A stretch of 64,000 nucleotides of DNA, from positions 103,944-167,943 of the forward strand of contig CAVRLX010000020.1 of NCBI GenBank assembly GCA_963721725.1, given 5' to 3'. This DNA comes from RI-153 sp963721725. Lineage in GTDB: Bacteria > Chloroflexota > Anaerolineae > Caldilineales > Caldilineaceae. The notes beneath the pieces are model-generated. The model did no database searches. It saw only the letters and a list, made by a program, of their open reading frames with translations, and was not told the origin of the DNA. How positions within the stretch are numbered: the first letter of the stretch is position 1; each line of letters begins with the position of its first letter. This document shows positions 31,201 through 38,400 of the stretch, piece by piece. A program made the position numbers and the translations under genes.

Positions 31201-33312
31201 GGGTGTCGCCGTCCAGGTCTGTGTTGGAATAGGCGTAAACGTCCACGTTGGTGTTGGCGTCCGGGTCGGCGTATTGGTGGGCCTCGGCGTCCGGGTCGGC
31301 GTATTGGTGGGCACGCGGGTGGGGGTGTGCGTGGGCACGCGTGTCGGGGTGCGTGTCGCCGTGGGTGGCGGTGTGCGCGTTGGTGTATTGGTCGGGCGCG
31401 GTGTGTTCGTCGGCCGCGGCGTGTTTGTTGGGATGGTGGTGGGGGGCGGCGGCGTTTCTACAATGGGCGCGCTGCCGTTGAAATCAGTATAGACACGCGC
31501 CAGCCAGCCGATCTGCCCCGTGGACGCGCCGCTGGTCATCTGTACCTTAATCCAGGTGTTGGTGGCTTCTCGGCCCAGCACGCGGAACATGTTGCCATAG
31601 CTCAAGACGCTAAGCCTGTCATAGTCAACGCTCGGCCCCGCGCGCAGATTCAACGCCGTCACCACCACCATGCCCAGGGCCGGATCACGGGTAGGTGCGG
31701 GCGTGTTGGGGGCTGGCCGCGTAGCGGTTGGCTGGGGTGCGCTGGTACGGGTAGCGGTTGGATTAGCAGGCGGCGTATAGGTGGCCGTGGGCGGTGCGCT
31801 GCCTGTGCGAACGCTCACTGGCGCAGCACTGCCGTTGCCATTGACCCCACCGTTGGAAATCGACGCCGATAGATCGGCATAGTGGGTTCCGGCCACGTTA
31901 GAAGTGTAGGCTTGAAAGACCACATCCACACGGCTGGCAACATATGGGTTGCTCTTGTCCAGATTGTCGCGCACCCGCTCATATTGTGGGCGCGGGCTGC
32001 CAAAGGACGCCCCATTGCCATCAATCCAGTTCCATTTGGCCCAGGTCCCCGATGGATCGCTCAATTGATAGGGCGCGACGCCCATGATCTCCGCCCATCC
32101 GCGCCAATAATCGCGATAGGCGCGCACCATATAGTCGGCGCGGTTCCATTCGCTCACCGCCGGGAAGCCTTCCCAAGCAAAGGTTCCATTCCATAGATCA
32201 TAGCCCGTTTCGCTGAGAAAAACGCGCACGCCGCGCCGTCCCCAAGCCGCCAGTTGTTCCACCTGATCCATATACGAATCAATCGTCAACTGCGGATGGG
32301 TGGCGGTGTTGCGATGCACATTATATTCGGGCGGGTGGTTGGCCGGGTAGGGGTGGACGCCGTAAATATCCCAGGCCCACAGACTGGCAGGCACAGCGTT
32401 AAACATCTGCGTGTTAAAACTCAGCGGGTTGATATTGCCGCCGGGGGCCATGGGCGCGCTGACCAACACAATGCGCGAATCGTTGAGGCTGCGAATCGCG
32501 TTGGCCGCGGCCACGGCAAAGCGGCCAAATTCCACTGGATTGGCAGCGCCGCCCCATTCAATGTTTAGATTTGGCTCATTCCAAACCTGAATGTAGAGTT
32601 TGAGGCCATTACGGCGCGGCAACCCTTGGACTACGCGTCGAAATGCATCGGCCATGGCGTTAATATCGGTGGGCTTTTCCCAGTAATCGCCACGGTGGAC
32701 GCCCTGGAGGCGGATCACAGGCTGCAAATTGTGGTCATAGGCCGCGTTGACAAAATCGATCCAACACTGTTTAGGACCGTTGGTATCGGTGCGAATGCCG
32801 TGAAAAAGCTGCTTCACATAGGTGTGCCAGCCAGTCAGACCATAGGTACGATCCAACTGCCAGTTGCGGTATTGGATATTCTCGCATTGATCCTGCACAA
32901 AGGTATTGATGCCAAAATAGGTATCACCGCGACGACTGGGAAAATTGACCGTGCTAAACGAAAGTGTACGCCCGTTTACGGCTGGGTCTGCACTGCTGAC
33001 CTGCGCGTCGTTAATATAGACTTTTGTGCTGCCGTTGCGATAGCTAAAACCAGCGGGCAGGGTAAAATTGACGCGAAAATTCGAGCCATCGCTATTGCCA
33101 TTGTTGCTGCCCGTCACTTGATAGGTAATCAGTGATTGACTTTGCACCTGCGAAGGCGAGGCTGCCGCGCCCACGGTAATCGCCGGCGCATCTATGGCCC
33201 CCTCTTCGCGGGGAGGGGCGGCGTTGGCAACACCCGCTGTGGGCAATGCCAGCGACGGCAAAAAGAGGGCGAGGACAAGCAAAAGGTGAAGGAGTTTATG
33301 TTGGGTTTGCAT
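28216..33312 (-). CDS. Giant secreted multidomain protein: glycosidase-like, SH3b, Pro/Thr linker, two beta-propellers
   Basis: This 1698-residue protein has a signal peptide (1-32) and a DUF11-like beta domain (about 45-125). A TIM-barrel resembling GH39/GH5 enzymes spans about 130-480, with acid/base QVWNEPNLN (Glu about 243) and possible nucleophile VFLSETGYD (Glu about 365). A bacterial SH3 domain follows (about 555-620, LNLRAGPSVDYDRL), then a Pro/Thr linker of about 280 residues (620-905). After that come a YVTN-type propeller (905-1215, VYVANHRSNTITVIDADS), a pre-peptidase-like domain (1230-1350) that leads into LYIPNLFG, and a second NHL-type propeller to the end. It is probably a cell-surface polysaccharide-binding or -cleaving protein. 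The substrate is unknown. Confidence 0.78.
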   Translation of the reverse strand: MQTQHKLLHLLLVLALFLPSLALPTAGVANAAPPREEGAIDAPAITVGAAASPSQVQSQSLITYQVTGSNNGNSDGSNFRVNFTLPAGFSYRNGSTKVYINDAQVSSADPAVNGRTLSFSTVNFPSRRGDTYFGINTFVQDQCENIQYRNWQLDRTYGLTGWHTYVKQLFHGIRTDTNGPKQCWIDFVNAAYDHNLQPVIRLQGVHRGDYWEKPTDINAMADAFRRVVQGLPRRNGLKLYIQVWNEPNLNIEWGGAANPVEFGRFAVAAANAIRSLNDSRIVLVSAPMAPGGNINPLSFNTQMFNAVPASLWAWDIYGVHPYPANHPPEYNVHRNTATHPQLTIDSYMDQVEQLAAWGRRGVRVFLSETGYDLWNGTFAWEGFPAVSEWNRADYMVRAYRDYWRGWAEIMGVAPYQLSDPSGTWAKWNWIDGNGASFGSPRPQYERVRDNLDKSNPYVASRVDVVFQAYTSNVAGTHYADLSASISNGGVNGNGSAAPVSVRTGSAPPTATYTPPANPTATRTSAPQPTATRPAPNTPAPTRDPALGMVVVTALNLRAGPSVDYDRLSVLSYGNMFRVLGREATNTWIKVQMTSGASTGQIGWLARVYTDFNGSAPIVETPPPPTTIPTNTPRPTNTPRPTNTPTRTPPPTATRTPTRVPTHTPTRVPTNTPTRTPRPTNTPTRTPTPTWTFTPIPTQTWTATPTWTPIPTQTPTETHTATHTATPTETPTNTATPLPTHTLNPSQTPLPTHTPTLIPTSSNTPTPTFTPTHTPTLTPTPTETPIPTRTPTYTPTATHTPTATPTHTFTPTETSTATATFTETPLPTATPTETETPLPTDTPVPTDTPMPTDTPEPTDTPEPTATPTETTIPTPTPTLTPTPTHTPTATSTNTHTPTHTPTLVPVQTVQLGVLGTVVVGQEPHGITVDSAGRRVYVANHRSNTITVIDADSLEVLRSMPLPDALGPNGIAVNPARQTLYIPSKFTNDLSALSTESNQSEPMRWKVATGSWPDGVALHRTGDLAYVANFGSSTLTVVRLEDGAKLDVPAGGEPSFLVFDNLSDRLYVTNHLDGTLSVFNWEGKLLKTLPTGAGSYGMAFDAQRRLLYTANIDSQNISVFALDEIGDAQHLGDVKLLCRPWTVGVNAASGHLFAVCPEENRTHIYYSPDRSYRYVGWLPLGRGAGEGVAVDPVTNRLFFSNAGSDTITVISDGGPALQPTPTPTPQPTAQTSCLAFTDTFEPDDGPGESKKLDMGAIGPNRTLHTPGDADWYRVDGMMQAEDHYYLFDTTRADANLLIRVEAFDSSGAALLAMGFNSMVVKVPAGSEMFYVRVSNASDYADCHSLYSLSATSIEALDHALYIPNLFGTDGGVVRSARASDAPQLAAPPAAAEALAVDTDGGIYTAGEGFLRLHNADGALRAEMPIAQRPRQIITAAGQLYLSNWGDEPQSDWIGVITDQRRSLESLTPLAGMVEIRDAGTGAVRAVVPDLNRPSGIAINGAGLWIAETGADRVLLVDPQNGSRRLDIPLQGSPYSVASSDNGLFVAAPGANRVAFIDNGGNIRWQTELDGLGLPQDIAYDASTDRLYVVYLLAPRYGQIAIIDGQSGTILSKIEPTLSRPLQNAEAIALDTATGQLLVSTVTGIERFRLTDHAPLGRLPTGQFASAFSFEAHTATLGESMLWFVDRSRALQGPQRVDVKQ
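30600..31455 (-). repeat. Low-complexity Pro/Thr-coding repeat region
   Basis: About 850 bp of degenerate CGTnGGnGT-type repeats encode hundreds of PT, TPT and RPTNTP units, giving an extended and probably O-glycosylated linker. It produces long spurious frames on both strands. The repeats suggest recurrent slippage. Confidence 0.85.
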
Positions 33313-33494
33313 GAGTATTCAATCAGTGGTAATCCCGCAATGTCGACCGTTTCGTAACTGCCAGTGCTTGCCAGGAATAAAGTAGGAAATTCTAGACATA
33401 CTCTATTCTATAACGGCCCTCTTGCAGGACAGATTACAATAGACTGTTGATTTTTCGGGCCGACCTTGACATGGAACGGGGAACGGCCCAGACG

Positions 33495-33528
33495 CGCAGA
33501 ACCGGCTCTTTTCCGAACCGGTTCTGCG
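33495..33528. terminator. Hairpin downstream of the HTH gene
   Basis: CGCAGAACCGG / CCGGTTCTGCG form an 11-bp stem with a 12-nt loop. It lies 30 bp beyond the HTH gene stop and lacks a T-run on that side. Confidence 0.45.
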
Positions 33529-33559
33529 GGATAATATGAGTTGTTAATCGATTTACAAA

Positions 33560-34120
33560 CTATGAATGAGTGGTGACAAACTGTCCAAGACGACGGCCAG
33601 TCTCATAGCGCAGGGAGCGTTTTGACAGCGGGCGGTAGCCGTTGCGGCTAGCCCCCGCATCTTTGCGCCATCCACGTGTCGATCGATGTTTAACATCGCT
33701 GGCACGCAACACCTGGCGAATGGTCTCTACACTAATCTGCTCCACAATATCATTTTGGATTAGATATTTGCGCAAACGTTGCAAAGACCACTGCGAAAAG
33801 TTCAGACCCAACTGGCGAGGATCAGCGCTGGCAGCCTCTACAATGGAATCGCGCTGTTCAGACGAAAAGACGGGGGGCCGCCCTGGCGATTTGCCACTGC
33901 GCAGACCGTCAACGCTCTCTTCGTTAAAGCGGTGAATCCATTTGCGGACGTTGATCGGGTGGAGATCCACCTCGCGGCCAATATCCTGTACACGCTGCCC
34001 TTGCGCCGATAGGAGCACAATCATCAATCGTTGCGAAGGCACATCGCTTTCGGGTTCCTGAACCAATTCTTCGAGTTCACCCCATTCTTCGTTCGTCAAC
34101 TCACGTACGAACAATGCCAT
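33560..34120 (-). CDS. IS630-type helix-turn-helix protein lacking the DDE domain
   Basis: This 186-residue protein carries the two helix-turn-helix units of IS630/Tc1 transposase N-termini (SQRLMIVLLSAQGQRVQDIG, then DLHPINVRKWIHRFNEESVD, with GLRSGKSPGRPP). A winged-helix part follows (NFSQWSLQRLRKYL, SVETIRQVLRASDVKHR). The DDE nuclease that normally follows is absent, and neither alternative downstream frame encodes it. It is either a transposase remnant or a domesticated DNA-binding protein. ATG 34120 has GGGAGAAGG just upstream. I see no terminal inverted repeats pairing around it. Confidence 0.6.
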   Translation of the reverse strand: MALFVRELTNEEWGELEELVQEPESDVPSQRLMIVLLSAQGQRVQDIGREVDLHPINVRKWIHRFNEESVDGLRSGKSPGRPPVFSSEQRDSIVEAASADPRQLGLNFSQWSLQRLRKYLIQNDIVEQISVETIRQVLRASDVKHRSTRGWRKDAGASRNGYRPLSKRSLRYETGRRLGQFVTTHS

Positions 34121-34602
34121 CTTTCCTTCTCCCTGGTTTAATCGGTGAAGATTACTCACCACCGACGCTCTGCTGTATTGATTAGCAAATGTACACGTTG
34201 GATAACTTGCTGAAACACCTACCACTAGAGGCAATACTGCCCGCAGTGTAACAGTAGCGTAATAAAAACCCTATAGTACTTTGGCGTAAGGAAAGAGGGG
34301 GTTTTTCAAGGAACTCAGGAGAGAAAAAGTGTATATCGTACTTGAATAGTACTGAATGCTTACGGTTTAGCAAATAGAAACTCCTTCCTGAAATTTGCCC
34401 TTGACAGGTAAATTTCAGGAAGGAGTAATCCGCAAGGAAACAGGACCTAAAGGCAAGTAGACAATTCCAAAGCATAAACTACGCGGCCAAACTCCCCGGC
34501 ACTTTCTGTACCAGCGAGTCAGTATGGACATCAAAACCAAAAAAGAAGTCGAACTTTTGTAAAAGTTCGACTTCTAGATCTACTTTCTAACTACGGTAAA
34601 GG
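34121..34602. other. Intergenic region with a 17-bp perfect inverted repeat
   Basis: 482 bp without a gene. At 34380-34396 and 34410-34426 are perfect 17-bp inverted arms (ACTCCTTCCTGAAATTT) with a 13-nt loop and no T-run, so it is not a standard terminator. It may be an operator, a small RNA hairpin or a remnant of a mobile element. The rest shows nothing I can name apart from the sodA terminator. Confidence 0.55.
34544..34575 (-). terminator. Terminator of sodA
   Basis: A perfect 15-bp stem AGAAGTCGAACTTTT / AAAAGTTCGACTTCT has a 2-nt loop. On the minus strand it is followed by TTTTTTGG. Confidence 0.88.
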
Positions 34603-35211
34603 CTACTTGGCGCTGCTGTAGTTCTTGGCAACCTGATCCCAGTTGACCACATTCCACCACGCCGCGATGTAGTCAGGGCGGCGGTTCTGATAGCGCAGAT
34701 AGTAGGCATGTTCCCACACATCCAACCCAAGAACCGGAGTGTCGCCCTTCATGTAGGGGCTATCTTGGTTTGGCGTGCCATAGACATCTACACTGCCGTC
34801 GCTCTTCACCACCAGCCAGGCCCATCCACTGCCAAACTGACCGGCGCCAGCCGCAGAGAATTTCTCTTTGAAAGCATCGAAGCTGCCAAACTTCTGGTTA
34901 ATCGCATCGGCCAAGGCACCGCTGGGCTGCCCGCCACCGTTCGGCCCCATAATATTCCAAAACAGGGTGTGGTTGGCATAGCCGCCACCGTTGTTGCGTA
35001 CGGCGGTGCGAATGTTGTCGGGCAGTGAATCGATATTGCGCAGAATCTCTTCAATCGACTTGCTTTCCCACTCGGTGCCCTTGATGGCGTTGTTCAAGTT
35101 GTTGGTATAAGCCGCGTGGTGCTTGTCGTGGTGAATTTCCATTGTTTGGGCATCAATGGATTTTTCCAATGCATTCTTGTCGTAAGGCAGGGGAGGAAGT
35201 TCAAAAGCCAT
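34603..35211 (-). CDS. sodA: Superoxide dismutase (Fe/Mn type)
   Basis: This 202-residue cytosolic enzyme converts superoxide to hydrogen peroxide and oxygen. The metal ligands fit the family: His in ELPPLPYDKNALEKSID...MEIHHDKHHAAY, His in GGYANHTLFWNIM, and Asp and His in LGLDVWEHAYYLRYQNRRPD. GAGQFGSGWAWLV is the conserved Gln/Trp core. The Gln following GAGQFGSG is placed as in Mn-type enzymes, but metal choice cannot be settled from sequence alone. It is a single-gene unit with a strong promoter and terminator. Confidence 0.95.
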   Translation of the reverse strand: MAFELPPLPYDKNALEKSIDAQTMEIHHDKHHAAYTNNLNNAIKGTEWESKSIEEILRNIDSLPDNIRTAVRNNGGGYANHTLFWNIMGPNGGGQPSGALADAINQKFGSFDAFKEKFSAAGAGQFGSGWAWLVVKSDGSVDVYGTPNQDSPYMKGDTPVLGLDVWEHAYYLRYQNRRPDYIAAWWNVVNWDQVAKNYSSAK

Positions 35212-35278
35212 AATGTGTTTTCTCCTTGTGGTTGTTGATACCGTGGGAATCGGGGTTTACGCGGATGTCGCTACAAAA

Positions 35279-35308
35279 ATTATAGGGGAACCGTTGCCAA
35301 AAGGTCAA
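35279..35308 (-). promoter_or_regulatory. Sigma-70 promoter of sodA
   Basis: On the minus strand TTGACC (35308-35303) and a perfect TATAAT (35284-35279) are spaced by 18 bp. The leader to the sodA start is about 60 nt. Confidence 0.75.
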
Positions 35309-35357
35309 TATTTCTAACCATATAACCCGACTCCACTGTCTATCTTCCAATAAACAC

Positions 35358-35387
35358 TTGACACAAAGAAGGAAGTTCTATTACATT
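35358..35387 (+). promoter_or_regulatory. Sigma-70 promoter of the lamin-tail protein gene
   Basis: TTGACA at 35358-35363 and TACATT at 35382-35387 are spaced by 18 bp. The leader to ATG 35478 is about 80 nt. Confidence 0.55.
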
Positions 35388-35477
35388 GTTTCCCAACATC
35401 GCTGCTCACACCACTGCCATTCTCCGCGACGCCGTGTAACCTTCTGTATTTTTTGCATCGTTTGCAGGAAAACACAT

Positions 35478-38400
35478 ATGCAACCCTATTCTGTTTTGGC
35501 CCGAATGGCCCAGCTTCTTCTTGTCATTCCGTTCATTCTGTTAGGGAGTTTGCCACAGGGTCTCTTCACTGCTGCCCAAGCCGCACACACGCCAGTGCGG
35601 ATTAGTCAGGTGTACGGAGGCGGCGGCAACGCAGGCGCGCCCTGGCAGGCAGATTTTGTAGAGATCTTCAATGCCAGCGAACTGCCTCAAGTGGTGGATG
35701 GCTGGGCAGTGGAGTATGCCTCGGCAGAGGGCGATCAATGGCGGCCGGCGCTCTTCCCAGCCCTGACCCTGCCCGCCTACAGCTACGCACTGATTGGGCT
35801 GGGGGCGGGCAACAGCGGTGACGGCGCGCCCTTGCCCACGCCCGATGTAGTGGGAACGCTCACCCTCAGCGCCAGCGCGGGGAAGGTGCGGCTGGTGGAC
35901 AGTGCCGGAACCGTCATCGATGTGGTGGGGTATGGCAATGCCAATCAATTTGAAGGCGCAGCTCCCGTGACCGAGCTTTCCAACAACACCGCGGCACTGC
36001 GCAAGGGCAATGGCTGCACCGATACCGACCAAAATAGCGATGATTTTGAGCCGAGCGTGCCCACTCCGCGCAATAGCCTGGCCGCCCCTTCGCCCTGTGG
36101 CGAGTCGACAACCGCCACGCCTGCCCCAACCGGGATTATCACGGCAACGGCAACGCTCACCGCCACCGTGGCTGTGACACCAACGGCAACCCCTACAATC
36201 ACGCTCCCCTTGCCACCGCTCTACATCAGCGAATTTCTGGCCGATCCCGCCGCCGTGGATGACAACGCCGGCGAGTGGATCGAAATCCATAACCCTGGCG
36301 TGGAGCCGCTCAATCTGCGCGATTGGATCCTGGCCGACCGCGGGCGAGATGAGCATGTGATCACTGCCGATCTTTGGATTGCGGCGGGCGGATATGCCGT
36401 GCTGGCGCGCAACGGCGACCCGACCCAAAATGGCGGCGTCAACGCCAACTACGTCTACACGGGCCTCTCGCTTGCCAACGGCGATGATGAGTTGATCCTG
36501 CGTTCGCCTGATAGCCGCGAGATCGACGTCACCGTGTGGGGATCAGGCAGTGGCCTCAGCATACGCAGCGGGCGCAGTCTTTATCGCAACGCCCCCGGCG
36601 ATCCCTGGCAAAGTGCCGAAAGCCCCTGGGCTGGCTCGGCGGGCGATTGGGGACACCCCGGCGGACCGCCCGGCGTTGTCGTCGCCACGCCGACGCCTGA
36701 TCCCGCCAGCACGCCCACAGCCTCCCCCACAGAAACGGCTACAGCCGGCCCCGCGATTATGATATACATCAGCGAAGTCATGGCTGATCCCGCTGCCGTC
36801 AACGATAGCGGGGGCGAGTGGTTTGAGCTTTTTAACCCACAACCCGCTGCGGTAAATCTGCGCGGTTGGAGCATTTTGGACGACAACCGCGATCGTCACA
36901 TTATTAACACCGATCTCTGGATCGAAAGCGGGACCTATCTTGTGCTGGCACGCAACGGCGACCCGATTCAAAATGGCGGCGTCAGCCCCGGCTATGTCTA
37001 TAGCAGTTTGACGCTGGCGAACAGCAACGATACCCTGCTGCTTGTGGACGCCGCCAGCCGCGAGATCGACCGGGTGGGCTGGGGCAGCGGCACTGTGTTG
37101 ACTATCGACGCCGGAGCCAGCCTGGAACGTAGCGACTTTGGCGCCGTGGCCCAATGGCAAATTGCCCACTCGGCCTGGCCCGGCTCTCTGGGTGATCGCG
37201 GCTCGCCTGGTGCGGCCTATACCCCGGCAACGGCGATTACTGTTACCCCCACGCCCACCCTTTCGCCGACGCCCACCCGTACGCCAACGCCGACGCGTAC
37301 GCCCACCGTCACGCCGACGCGCCCGCCCTCTATTTGGCCGTTGCGTTCTGATCCGGCAGCGTTGCAGATCGAAGAGGTCTACTTTCGCGGCAGCGACGAG
37401 GAATTTGTGATCTTGCTCAACGTGTCCGATCAGCCGCTCGATCTGGCCGGTTGGCGGCTGGGTGATGCGCAATTCCCCGGCAGCGGTGAGGGTGTCCACG
37501 CCTTGCCCGCCGGCCACGTCATGGGGCCGGGCGCGCTCTTTGTGGTGGCCCGCAATGGGGCGGCGTTTCAAGCCCGCTGGGGGACAATGCCCCATGCCCA
37601 GACCGAAGAAAGCGCCGCATCCGTGGCCGTACTGGCCCGCGAACGCGAACTGGCAACAGGATCGATGGCCCTCAATGACAGCGGCGACGAAGTGATCTTG
37701 CTTGATCCCGACGGACGGCTGGCCGATGCCGTGGCCTATGGCGCGGGCGATTGGGCCGTAATCGGGCTATCGGCGGCTTTGCCCACCGCTGGCGACGCCA
37801 GCCTGCAACGCATCCCCGGCTTTGCCTTCCCCGCCGAACGTGATCCACGCCAGCGCTTTCTGTGGGCAGTGCCCGCGCTTTCCACCGCCTTGACCCTGCC
37901 CGTCGCCCAGCCCCTTCCACCCAAACCGCTGCCCGCTGGCTATCTCGCCATGTGGGGATCGTTGGGCGCAAGCAGCAACTTTTCGTCTGGCGGCCATGCT
38001 CCGCCCCATTGGATCGAATGGGCTGCGGCGGCACATGGCTTGCACTTCATCGCCATCGCCGACCCCATCGATCCGGCGCAGCGCCCTTCCACGGCTGCGC
38101 CGGTTTTTTCTTTGCCTGCTTGGCGACATCCCGGCAGCGATGCCGTGATCTATAGCCCTTTCGCCAATGTGGGCAGCGATCCGCTCTCGCTGTTGGATTA
38201 TCTCCGCGCCAGCGATGGAGTGGCGCAATGGTGGACCTCGCCCTTACCCGATAGCCGCGCTGTGGTGGCTGTGGCCGGTAATGGTGTGAAATCGCCCGCC
38301 GATCTTTGGAAACTCTGGCGCGAGCGCATCGCCGATCCGCCGCTGGTGGTGGGCAATACGTTGCCGCCGCTGCCTGGCTACCTTGACCCCGCTCCCCGCT

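Noticed and set aside
30600..31455. Array-like repeats that could suggest CRISPR
   Set aside because: Units are short and degenerate with no unique spacers, and they translate into Pro/Thr repeats within one frame. No cas genes are present.
30536..31492. A 318-residue Val/Gly-rich frame on the plus strand
   Set aside because: It is the antisense of the Pro/Thr-coding repeat region. Codon pattern and lack of a ribosome site show it is a shadow.
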